A program made the position numbers and the translations under genes. Under the pieces are notes generated by a model. The model saw only the letters and a list, made by a program, of their open reading frames with translations. It did no database searches and was not told the origin of the DNA. From Bacillota bacterium (GTDB lineage Bacteria; Bacillota; Clostridia; Lachnospirales; Lachnospiraceae): a stretch of 64,000 nucleotides of DNA. Positions 17,106-24,797 of the stretch are shown here, piece by piece. The stretch spans positions 1 through 64,000 of the forward strand of contig JAEYPA010000108.1 of assembly GCA_023411225.1 (NCBI GenBank). The letters are read 5' to 3'. Each line of letters starts with the position of its first letter. The stretch's first letter is position 1.

Positions 17106-18572
17106 TTATAAAATAGAAAAAGCAGGTACTATTATCACTATTAAAACAATTCCTAACATAAGTCCCATGGGCAGTAACATCTTTGTCCCCGCCTTCTCTC
17201 CCAGTCTTTTTGCCAGTTCCTTTCTTTCTGCAAAAGCCTCTACGGATTCCCCTTTTAAGAATCTTAAAATTCCTTCCATACCTTTGGTAGAATTCTGAGC
17301 TAACAGGGATCCTAACTTCATATAAGGCGTCAGTTTAATTCTCCTGCCAAAGTTGTCATACACCTGACTTTCACTTAACCCATTTTTTAATTCATAGTAA
17401 CTGGCTAACATCTCTTCATAGGAATATCGCTTTTTACGTTTTTTTTGTCCTACTTCTGCTTCATAGTCCTGTACAATCTTAGTCCATGCTCTTGTCACAG
17501 TCATTCCTGCTTCCAGTAACAAAGATAGTTTATTTACAACCTCTGGATAATCCATTCTAAGCTCTTCTTCCCGTTTCTCTAACTTCTCCTTTAATTTTCT
17601 CTTTGCAAGCAGTGGTACAAGACTTGCTATTATTACTCCAAAAAGCATAACGTTTATATACTGTTGGCGCTTTTCTTTCAGAAAATATACTTTGGCACCA
17701 TCTACTGTCTTTGGCAATGAAAACTTATCCTCCGTACTACTTGAGACATCTGCCTCCTGAAGTGCTGTAGTAACCTTATGAAGTAATTCATCTTTACTCC
17801 CCCGATCAAAAGGCAGTATGGTCAAAGGTACTTGATACTCTTCTTTAAAGTCTCCGAAACTAATCGTTGCCGTTAATACGACCTGCTTTTTCTGTGTAAT
17901 AGATTTATTGGCAATACTCCCATCATACTCTACCATTTCCTTATCATCCCTCCGCCAGCTTACTTTTAGCCCAAGAGAAGGTATAGACTTCATTAGATTT
18001 AAGGAGGTTGTAATCTTGTCAGCAGACTGGTTCTCCCCTAACACTCGCTGACTGATATAAGACTTAGCCTGATCCATCACTTCGTAAAAGGTCTCCTCGG
18101 TATAAGCCCTAGGTGTAACCTTATATTGAAGCTTCTCTTTAAAATACAGATCTTCATCTTCAATCACAACCTGATAGGACTCTGTGTGGCTTTTCTCTCC
18201 ATAATTTGGTCTGTTTACCATATTCTCTGTGATAGTCTTCGTCTCGCTAGCCTTTGTAAGCTGGATTACCAAGGCGAAGGTATTGAACAAAAGTATAATT
18301 CCAATGACATATGCGATTGTCTGAGCTAGAAGCAGACGGCTTTTTGTTATACAATCCTCAAATACATATAAGGATTTTAATTCTTCTTGATAGTTTTTTT
18401 TATGGTTAGGGCGAAGAGCATCGATGATATCAGCCATCATAAGGCTAACTGGAAATAGAAAAAAGAGATGATATTGCTTTTTTGAAATGGTATTAAGAAA
18501 TTTTCTTTGATAAGACCGAAAAATAATGCATAAGATTAAAGTAATACTATAAATACAAATTATTATTATCAT
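17106..18572 (-). CDS. tadC: TadC-like pilus platform protein
   Basis: About 488 residues. N-terminal membrane segments near 1-20, 35-50 and 90-115, then a large non-membrane insert (about 115-300) that is longer than usual for TadC, then a helix near 310, and a type II secretion F domain at about 340-490 (KLSLLLEAGMTVTRAWTKI, a conserved F-domain motif, and LGEKAGTKMLLPMGLMLGIV at the end). Together with TadB it should form the inner-membrane platform that TadA turns. ATG at 18572 fits GAGG spacing better than the ATG at 18578. It starts 9 bases after the TadB stop. Confidence 0.85.
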   Translation of the reverse strand: MIIIICIYSITLILCIIFRSYQRKFLNTISKKQYHLFFLFPVSLMMADIIDALRPNHKKNYQEELKSLYVFEDCITKSRLLLAQTIAYVIGIILLFNTFALVIQLTKASETKTITENMVNRPNYGEKSHTESYQVVIEDEDLYFKEKLQYKVTPRAYTEETFYEVMDQAKSYISQRVLGENQSADKITTSLNLMKSIPSLGLKVSWRRDDKEMVEYDGSIANKSITQKKQVVLTATISFGDFKEEYQVPLTILPFDRGSKDELLHKVTTALQEADVSSSTEDKFSLPKTVDGAKVYFLKEKRQQYINVMLFGVIIASLVPLLAKRKLKEKLEKREEELRMDYPEVVNKLSLLLEAGMTVTRAWTKIVQDYEAEVGQKKRKKRYSYEEMLASYYELKNGLSESQVYDNFGRRIKLTPYMKLGSLLAQNSTKGMEGILRFLKGESVEAFAERKELAKRLGEKAGTKMLLPMGLMLGIVLIVIIVPAFSIL

Positions 18573-18581
18573 AGGCATACC

Positions 18582-19322
18582 TCAGACTTCAATGGTCATA
18601 ATCCGAGTAGTAAGATAAAATGCCATACCATATACTCCAAGGAGTGCCGTCATAATAAAGACACCTATCACATTATGATAAAGAGGACTCAGGTACCCCG
18701 GTGAACCTAATTGCAAATACAGAACAATTCCCATAGGTGCAAGACACATAATATTTCCTTCAAACTTCTTGGCTGTTATCATTGTCTGAATTTCTCGTTT
18801 TACCTCCACCTTATCTCGAATGCAAGTACTTGTAGATTGAATAATATGAATAATATCCCCCCCTGTCCGCTTGGCAGTAGCAAAAACATCTACAAAGTTA
18901 TGTACATCTTCAATGGGTAGGCGTTCCTCCAGCTTAATAAATATGTCCTCCACTGTCATATTAAGTTGTAATTGTGTAATCATATAATCTAACTCAAGCA
19001 TCATATCTGCTTCAGACTCTAGTAGATGTCTCAGGCCCTCTTTACTTTCTAAAAGGGCATTATCTACCGAGTAACCCGCGTTTAAAGCTGCGCTTAAGCT
19101 TAATAAAAACTCTTTAAATTCCTGGTTGACGCTCCAAAGCCTTTTCTTATAAATCTCCTTTTTACAACTATGTAAATAGGGAATCAGCAAAAGCTGCATA
19201 AGAAACATTGCCACGATACTTTCGTAAAAGAGATACCCAAGAGTTCCAAGCACCACCACCCCCAGGATGACAACCTTAATTATTTCTTGCTTCTCCACCT
19301 TTGTATAATCAACTGTCTTCAA
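18582..19322 (-). CDS. tadB: TadB-like pilus platform protein
   Basis: A 246-residue type II secretion F-domain protein. Two N-terminal helices (about 15-45), a cytoplasmic four-helix F domain (LSLSAALNAGYSVDNALLES, RLPIEDVHNFVDVFATAKRTGG) and two C-terminal helices. This is the order of TadB/GspF halves. It overlaps the TadA stop by 14 bases, so the genes are coupled. The product should sit in the membrane and contact the TadA ATPase. It lacks an extra N-terminal domain, so it is shorter than proteobacterial TadB. Confidence 0.88.
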   Translation of the reverse strand: MKTVDYTKVEKQEIIKVVILGVVVLGTLGYLFYESIVAMFLMQLLLIPYLHSCKKEIYKKRLWSVNQEFKEFLLSLSAALNAGYSVDNALLESKEGLRHLLESEADMMLELDYMITQLQLNMTVEDIFIKLEERLPIEDVHNFVDVFATAKRTGGDIIHIIQSTSTCIRDKVEVKREIQTMITAKKFEGNIMCLAPMGIVLYLQLGSPGYLSPLYHNVIGVFIMTALLGVYGMAFYLTTRIMTIEV

Positions 19323-20541
19323 TTATTATCCCTGCCCTTTCTAATTTATTCCTGTTCTTCAGTTTATTATTGGTGGCAACCAGACCTCCTAATATTCTTC
19401 CGTCCACATCAATCCCCTCTTCCCTAAATACATAGAGTGGCTGAATCTCAATATCCTGATTGGAAACCTCTAAGACCTCAACGATTTCTAGGACACGTCT
19501 GGATTTATCCCGAAGTCTTCCAAGATGAATAATAATGTCTAAGGCTGAGGCTATCTGTTTTCTTACTGCTAGTAGAGGAATCTCAGTCCCTAATAAAACC
19601 ATTGTCTCAAGCCTACTAAGCATATCTGCCGGTGAATTGGCATGACCTGTGCTTAGAGAACCATCATGCCCTGTGTTAAGGGCAGTCAGCATATCAATGG
19701 CTGCTGCATCGCGGACCTCTCCTACTATAATCCGATCCGGTCGCATTCTCAATGAGGTCTTAATTAAATCTCTTATACTGACTCCATGCTTTCCCTCCAC
19801 ATTGTCGTTGCGGACCTCCATTCTCACCAGATTCGGTTGGTGACGAAGCCTTAGTTCTGCTGAATCTTCTATGGTAATAATACGTTCTTCTGACGGAATA
19901 AAAGAAGAGAGAGCATTGAGAAAGGTAGTTTTTCCTGAACCGGTTCCTCCACTTATAAAAATGTTATATCTGGCCTGTACCAGTTTTTTTAGGAAAGATG
20001 CTATTTCCTTTGTTATAGACCCATATTGTATAAGCTCATCTATGGTAATGTTATGTTCCCCAAACTTACGAATAGTGAGTGTTGAGCCATCCAGGGAAAC
20101 GGGAGACAGTACTACATTAACACGAGAACCATCTGCTAGTCTTGCATCTACAATAGGGTTAGCTTCATTTACTACTCGGTTAGCCTTTGCTACAATTTGT
20201 TGAATCACATCTCCTAAGCGTTCCTCTGACTCAAACTGTTTATTCCAGAGATGAAGTCTTCCTCTTTCCTCATAGAAAATGTGATTTGACCCGTTTACCA
20301 TAATCTCTGTGACAGAGGGGTTATCTAACAGTTCCTGTAGCACATCCAATCTTCGGATAGAATTAAACACCCTATTTCGCAATTGACGTCTATGCTCTAC
20401 CGTAAGATATTGTTTTTCCACACAGAGATCAATAATCTTGTCAATATAATCCATCACTTCTTCATCTGAAATCTCTTTGATAAGATTCAAATTGGTCAAT
20501 ACTTGCCCCTTGACCTCTTTATATAGATCCTCTCTATCCAT
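19309..20541 (-). CDS. tadA: TadA/CpaF-type secretion ATPase
   Basis: A 410-residue hexameric traffic ATPase of the CpaF/TadA branch. The N-terminal domain (to about 170) includes VTEIMVNGSNHIFYEERGRL, typical of CpaF. The core has the Walker A motif GGTGSGKTTFLNAL (about residue 198), an Asp box (ERIITIEDSAEL), Walker B (RPDRIIVGEVRDAAA) and a His box (STGHANSPADMLSRLETM). It should power extension and retraction of the Flp pilus. It overlaps the TadZ-like gene by eight bases and the TadB gene by 14 bases, so it belongs to one coupled transcript. Confidence 0.95.
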   Translation of the reverse strand: MDREDLYKEVKGQVLTNLNLIKEISDEEVMDYIDKIIDLCVEKQYLTVEHRRQLRNRVFNSIRRLDVLQELLDNPSVTEIMVNGSNHIFYEERGRLHLWNKQFESEERLGDVIQQIVAKANRVVNEANPIVDARLADGSRVNVVLSPVSLDGSTLTIRKFGEHNITIDELIQYGSITKEIASFLKKLVQARYNIFISGGTGSGKTTFLNALSSFIPSEERIITIEDSAELRLRHQPNLVRMEVRNDNVEGKHGVSIRDLIKTSLRMRPDRIIVGEVRDAAAIDMLTALNTGHDGSLSTGHANSPADMLSRLETMVLLGTEIPLLAVRKQIASALDIIIHLGRLRDKSRRVLEIVEVLEVSNQDIEIQPLYVFREEGIDVDGRILGGLVATNNKLKNRNKLERAGIIIEDS

Positions 20542-21472
20542 ATACCTGTTCCCTCTTTATCTGCTCTAGTTTCCCTAACAGCTTTTCTCTTCCCTCCAAA
20601 TGAAGCATCTGCCTCATTAGACTATTCTTGTGCTGTTCAATTGGACTTCCTGGTTCCTCTACCTTTACTTCATCGCATAGCTCCAAAAGCCTCGCCACCC
20701 CTCGATGCCTGCAATCAGTAATAAGAATAATTCTCTCATAAGGTAGCGTCCGAAGAAACTCTACCAGTCTGCTAACAGCTTCATTATCTAACTCATAGCC
20801 ATCGCTATAGTGCATAATGGGCTCTACACAATCAATGTTTTCTATCGTATAGACATAATCTTTTATACTGACCTTTGAAAGTTGATCAAGTGTTGCCAGA
20901 TAAATCAGATCAGACATGTTCTTCTTGGGTTTAATATGAGGACTTGTATAAGCAAAAATCTCCAGATTCAGCACAAGTCCACCAACTGCACTTTGCCTGA
21001 TACCAGCCAGGAACTTGCCTAAGTTTGCTCCCCCAAAGGTAATATATCCGGTAAGTACCTGTTTACACCTGCTACTTAGTGCATATTCCTGTTTTTCTTT
21101 ACTACTATCTCCAAATCTCTCTGTCCTCCAATTCCTTAGCCTTGTTCCAAATTCCTGACGAGGTAGATATTTGTATAATTCACATTCCCTACTTCCAGGT
21201 TCCTCTGTCAGCAAAAGGATTTTCTCCTGCCACCCTTTTAACTGCTCTTCAGACAACCCCTCTTCGGAAAGCTTCTGATAGAATTCCTGCTCCTTGTTCT
21301 TCTCTAACAGAAGCACTGTTACTTGATTACTTATTAAAAAGGAATATAGTGCATCCATTTCACTAAAGTATGCATAAGACCCTGGAAGAAAGGTCTCCTC
21401 CTGAAGAGCTTGCAGCACCATTCTTCCGTAAAGGAGGTCTGTATCAAAAAGACATATGGTTTCCCTTATCAC
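20534..21472 (-). CDS. TadZ/CpaE-like protein with degenerate ATPase motif
   Basis: About 312 residues at the position where Tad loci carry tadZ/cpaE, between the prepilin peptidase and TadA. The N-terminal 110 residues look like an atypical receiver domain (ETICLFDTDLLYGRM, TVLLLEKNK). The C-terminal part resembles a MinD/ParA-like fold in which the Walker A loop is degenerate: GYITFGGANLGKFLAGI has a glycine-rich turn but no standard GKT. YERIILITDCRHRG may be the Walker B-like strand. TadZ proteins localise the pilus machine. GTG at 21472 is chosen because AAAGGAG sits eight bases before it; the longer frame would overlap the peptidase gene. Confidence 0.7.
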   Translation of the reverse strand: MIRETICLFDTDLLYGRMVLQALQEETFLPGSYAYFSEMDALYSFLISNQVTVLLLEKNKEQEFYQKLSEEGLSEEQLKGWQEKILLLTEEPGSRECELYKYLPRQEFGTRLRNWRTERFGDSSKEKQEYALSSRCKQVLTGYITFGGANLGKFLAGIRQSAVGGLVLNLEIFAYTSPHIKPKKNMSDLIYLATLDQLSKVSIKDYVYTIENIDCVEPIMHYSDGYELDNEAVSRLVEFLRTLPYERIILITDCRHRGVARLLELCDEVKVEEPGSPIEQHKNSLMRQMLHLEGREKLLGKLEQIKREQVYG

Positions 21473-21486
21473 CAAACTTCTCCTTT

Positions 21487-22002
21487 CTATATTTGTTTTA
21501 TTGCAAGGCATAAAAATCCCGCAAAAATAGCTGTGGTAAAATGAAATTTAGATTGATCCCTAGTCTCCTTATCACAATAGACACTTATGGATCTACATAT
21601 AAAACAGGTAGAAATAAAATGAGTAAAATGCTGAAAACGCAAAAGAAAATTCCCTCGAATAATTAAAAGAAAAATTGCAAGAATGGCTCCCGCCACAAAA
21701 GAATACCAGATACAATGAATCCCTATAGTAATTCCTAAACTACCGCCAACAACAGCAAATAGTTTAATATCGCCAGCTCCTAAGACATTACCTAGAAACA
21801 AAAGAAATAAGATAAGAACGGGAACCATGGCTCCCAATAGAAAGTAAAGAATACCCCATGCTTGATATTTACTAACCTGCAACATAATAGCAAATATCAA
21901 TCCTAATACAATCAGTTTGTTGCTTACACGATAGGATATTAAATCATTCACCATAGCAACAAACAAAAAGCAACTAAGTACAATATAGGGAATAAAAACC
22001 AC
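21487..22002 (-). CDS. tadV: A24-family prepilin peptidase (TadV-like, first gene of the Tad run)
   Basis: About 170 residues with about five membrane helices. Catalytic aspartates appear in MVNDLISYRVSNK (about residue 20) and NVLGAGDIKLF, the GxGD motif. It has no methylase domain, as expected for Tad systems. The C-terminal 40 residues (after LLRFQHF) are polar with several cysteines. The start is unusual: GTG at 22002 overlaps the ribosome-binding site AGAGAGG, whereas ATT at 21993 lies eight bases after it; either gives nearly the same protein. A TTGACA/TATCAT promoter 31 bases upstream makes this the first gene of the cluster. Confidence 0.85.
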   Translation of the reverse strand: MVFIPYIVLSCFLFVAMVNDLISYRVSNKLIVLGLIFAIMLQVSKYQAWGILYFLLGAMVPVLILFLLFLGNVLGAGDIKLFAVVGGSLGITIGIHCIWYSFVAGAILAIFLLIIRGNFLLRFQHFTHFISTCFICRSISVYCDKETRDQSKFHFTTAIFAGFLCLAIKQI

Positions 22003-22032
22003 CTCTCTTTATTGGAATTTATTTACATGTTT

Positions 22033-22061
22033 ATGATAATTAACTTTCGCAGAAATGTCAA
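22033..22061 (-). promoter_or_regulatory. Likely promoter of the Tad cluster
   Basis: On the minus strand TTGACA (22061-22056) and TATCAT (22038-22033) are 17 bases apart, about 31 bases before the first Tad gene and after the bofA terminator. Confidence 0.82.
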
Positions 22062-22079
22062 CAAGTTTTATACAACAAT

Positions 22080-22125
22080 AAAAATGCTTGTCCGACACAT
22101 TACTGTTAATTAGACAAGCATTTTT
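22080..22125 (-). terminator. Terminator of bofA
   Basis: A 13-bp perfect stem (AAAAATGCTTGTC with its complement GACAAGCATTTTT) lies between the bofA stop and the Tad promoter. A T-rich tract follows on the minus strand. Confidence 0.88.
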
Positions 22126-22143
22126 CTTCTTTTATCATTTTAT

Positions 22144-22419
22144 TTAACCCCGAAACATAAAGTATATTCCCACCGAATAAATCAGTACAAAGCCTGGCAG
22201 ACCTAGTGTTCCTACTATTAACACATTGACACCATTTAACCCAACTGCACTTTGTATATTGGCTGCACTTAAAATTGCATTGAGTAAATAGATACCAACT
22301 GCTCCCGCAAAAAGACGGAGAATTAAATTTATAAAAAGCTCCATTCTCTTTTTCCTTATGGCAATGGTCAGAACAGTCCCACATAATACAAGGATAAATA
22401 TAAACACATACTTTTCCAT
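22144..22419 (-). CDS. bofA: BofA-family inhibitor of pro-sigma-K processing
   Basis: A 91-residue membrane protein with two or three helices (about 3-20, 30-55, 62-88) and the family ending VGLNGVNVLIVGTLGLPGFVLIY. In Bacillus, BofA holds the SpoIVFB protease inactive in the outer forespore membrane so that sigma-K is released only when a forespore signal arrives. Its presence supports sporulation in this organism. It is a single gene with its own terminator. A DUF2508/yaaL-type gene, its usual partner, is next door but on the opposite strand. Start has GAAAGGGG upstream. Confidence 0.88.
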   Translation of the reverse strand: MEKYVFIFILVLCGTVLTIAIRKKRMELFINLILRLFAGAVGIYLLNAILSAANIQSAVGLNGVNVLIVGTLGLPGFVLIYSVGIYFMFRG

Positions 22420-22646
22420 TTGATTTCCCCTTTCCCTTTTTGGATAGCTTGTATCTTTTTACTCTGTGTTTATACAATATATACAGAAAAGGGGAAAATA
22501 TGATATATAACTTTTCCAATTTTTTTTAATTATTAAGAATATTTATCTATTATGCAGACTATAATATACTGTATGGCTATAAAGTAGCTATTTTGCCCAC
22601 TTTATATAATAATATGCAGGACAATTTTTTGGAAAGGTTTGATTTA

Positions 22647-22868
22647 ATGAAGCATCGTAAAAGTAAAGTCAATTTACAAGAAGAGGCGCTGCTACAGGAA
22701 CTCCAAAGGACAAAGATTGCATTAGAGACGGCCTATTCTAACTTTGAAAACAGTTTAGATCCGGACTTAATTGATGCTTATATCTATGAGGTTAATGCTG
22801 CACACAAGAGGTATACTTTTTTATTAAATCAGGTTAAAGCACTATCTGATGAGTCCATATCGTTATAA
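22647..22868 (+). CDS. DUF2508 family small protein (YaaL-like)
   Basis: A 73-residue charged protein (MKHRKSKVNLQEEALLQELQ) that is almost all helical. LLQELQRTKIALETAYSNFE and YIYEVNAAHKRYTFLLNQVK are the two helices conserved in YaaL/DUF2508 proteins. The function is unknown. In Bacillus yaaL lies just before bofA, so the location supports the call. ATG at 22647 is preferred over an upstream ATG at 22593 because GGAAAGG lies eight bases before it. Confidence 0.82.
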   Translation: MKHRKSKVNLQEEALLQELQRTKIALETAYSNFENSLDPDLIDAYIYEVNAAHKRYTFLLNQVKALSDESISL

Positions 22869-22881
22869 TTTTACTCATGAG

Positions 22882-23358
22882 CTATGCTCTAAATCCACGC
22901 TTTGAAGCGTTCTCCAGTAGAGACTCATTTAAGTTGCCCTTAGAGTAGGTCAAGCCTGCATATACCTGCTCCGTATTTTGCATTACTGCCTCTGACTTGT
23001 CCTGGCTGGCCACCTGGACAAAGGAGGAGCGTAACTTTTCCATTATGTTATAGGCTTCCACCAGAAGAACATCCTCTTTTTTTGTCTTTACTTTAGCTAT
23101 AAGCTCCTTTACATAGGTATATAGCCGAAACAGTTGCTCTGAAATCTCATATTGAAAATCTAGAGATACCATTAGCTCATTTACTGCTTTTAGGCTGTGA
23201 TCACAGCATTTCTGGAATTCCTTGATTTCAGTTATGGCGAGATTATCTCTTGCTTCCTTCACATCTTGGAGAACAATATCATATAGAATAACAATCAATT
23301 CACTTTTGTTGGCATGTACAACTCTATTTGTATAACCCATCACATCTTCCTTATTCAT
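22882..23358 (-). CDS. fliS: Flagellar export chaperone FliS
   Basis: 158 residues, mostly helical, with the FliS layout: GYTNRVVHANKSELIVILYD at the N-terminus and LFRLYTYVKELIAKVKTKKE in the centre. It binds the C-terminal end of flagellin and stops it from polymerising before export. The gene follows flagellin by 33 bases on the same strand, the usual pairing. It is somewhat longer than the usual 125-135 residues, with extra residues at the C-terminus (SKGNLNESLLENASKRGFRA). The ribosome-binding site is AAAGGATAATG-like and weak in spacing. Confidence 0.9.
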   Translation of the reverse strand: MNKEDVMGYTNRVVHANKSELIVILYDIVLQDVKEARDNLAITEIKEFQKCCDHSLKAVNELMVSLDFQYEISEQLFRLYTYVKELIAKVKTKKEDVLLVEAYNIMEKLRSSFVQVASQDKSEAVMQNTEQVYAGLTYSKGNLNESLLENASKRGFRA

Positions 23359-23391
23359 TGTATATCATTATCCTTTCTACATCCTCCGCAT

Positions 23392-24780
23392 TTAACCCTG
23401 TAAAAGTGCTAGGACTTGCTGTGGCTTCTCGTTTGCTTGAGCTAACATGGCGGATGCTGCTTGTACCAGAACACTTTTCTGCGTGTATTCTGTCATTTCT
23501 GCTGCTATATCTGTATCACTGATTCTTGATAATGCCTCCGTCGTATTCAGACTAGCCCCTTCCAGATTGGTCATAGTCTGCTCCAAACGATTTTGATATG
23601 CTCCAAGTTTAGCACGTATAGCACTTATCTGGGAGATTGCATCATCAACCTTAGTAATTGCTTTTTCAGCACTTAACTGGTTCCTTACACTTACCTTGTC
23701 AATTCCCAAGCTCAAAGTATCTGTCTTCGGAATTCGAACACTCATAACCTGATGCTCAGAGGATCCGACTTGAATGTTCATTGGTCCTGCATCCAGTACT
23801 GTGAATGTAACTTCTGTGTCTACTGCGGCATCTCCTACGTTAAACTTCATCATAAAGCCTTCTTTATCTGAGATGGTTACTGTTTCACCATCTGTTAAAA
23901 CAGTAGCAGTATTACTAAAGCCCTTTTCTTTTGATATTTTTGCGTCTATCCCAGTAACGGCAGCTTCAGAATCTAAGCCAAGATATGTTAACATAGCAGG
24001 ATCACTATCTTTTAGATTAACCTCATAAGAGGCTCCATAGTATTTATTGGTCAAAACCAGTTTGGAACCTACATCAAGCAAACTTCCACCTTCTGTAGAT
24101 AGAGAAATATCCATAGTGTCACAGAGATTTTTTACCTTGTCCAATACAGCATCTACTGAAGTACCTGGGGCAATGATAACAGCAGTACCATTGATACTAA
24201 GGGAACCTCCAGGACAGGTAGTCCCTTGAACAACACTAGGAGCAATAAAGGTTGCCTTGGTTGCAGACTGTGTAACTTTTACCTTGTATTCTTGAGGCTC
24301 CACTTCATCAGAGAAATAGTGCAAATTTATCTTTTTATTGGAGGACAGAACTTTGCGATCTACAGAACCATCTAGGAGAGGCTTTGTATTATACTCTGTT
24401 ATGGTAGAGACTCTGTCTATCTCCTTCTTTAGCTGGTCCACCTCTGCCTGAATCGCAGCAGAATCATCTTCAGACAAGGTATCATTAGCCCCCTGTACCG
24501 ACAGTTCTCTCGTACGTTGCAACATAGATTGAACTTCGCCCAGTGCTCCCTCTGCTATCTGAATAACTGAGACAGCATCTGCCGAGTTACGATTTGCTTG
24601 CTCCAATGCCGCAATCTGAGTTTTCATCTTAGTGGATATTGCCATTCCTGCTGCATCATCTGCTGCTCTATTAATGCGATATCCGGAGGAAATTCGCTCT
24701 AAGGCCTTCTCCATATCAGAGTTCGCTTTGTTTAAGTATTTGTTGGTGTATAATGCTGATATATTATTATTTATTTTCAT
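23392..24780 (-). CDS. fliC: Flagellin
   Basis: A 462-residue filament subunit. The conserved N-terminus (MKINNNISALYTNKYLNKAN, then LERISSGYRINRAADDAAGM, and LQRTRELSVQGANDT) includes the helices that pack the filament core and the segment recognised by TLR5 in mammals. Residues about 150-350 form a variable surface domain. The C-terminus (QISAIRAKLGAYQNRLEQT, SDTDIAAEMTEYTQKSVLVQ, ending LALLQG) is conserved. It follows the FliK-like gene by only 17 bases, so it probably lacks its own promoter and is co-transcribed from the sigma-D-like site at 28.1 kb. Ribosome-binding site AAAGGTGG is clear. Confidence 0.97.
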   Translation of the reverse strand: MKINNNISALYTNKYLNKANSDMEKALERISSGYRINRAADDAAGMAISTKMKTQIAALEQANRNSADAVSVIQIAEGALGEVQSMLQRTRELSVQGANDTLSEDDSAAIQAEVDQLKKEIDRVSTITEYNTKPLLDGSVDRKVLSSNKKINLHYFSDEVEPQEYKVKVTQSATKATFIAPSVVQGTTCPGGSLSINGTAVIIAPGTSVDAVLDKVKNLCDTMDISLSTEGGSLLDVGSKLVLTNKYYGASYEVNLKDSDPAMLTYLGLDSEAAVTGIDAKISKEKGFSNTATVLTDGETVTISDKEGFMMKFNVGDAAVDTEVTFTVLDAGPMNIQVGSSEHQVMSVRIPKTDTLSLGIDKVSVRNQLSAEKAITKVDDAISQISAIRAKLGAYQNRLEQTMTNLEGASLNTTEALSRISDTDIAAEMTEYTQKSVLVQAASAMLAQANEKPQQVLALLQG

Positions 24781-24797
24781 TGAAATCCACCTTTCTG

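Noticed and set aside
22106..22519. 137-codon minus-strand frame over bofA
   Set aside because: It is a shadow of bofA in another frame and crosses the bofA terminator.
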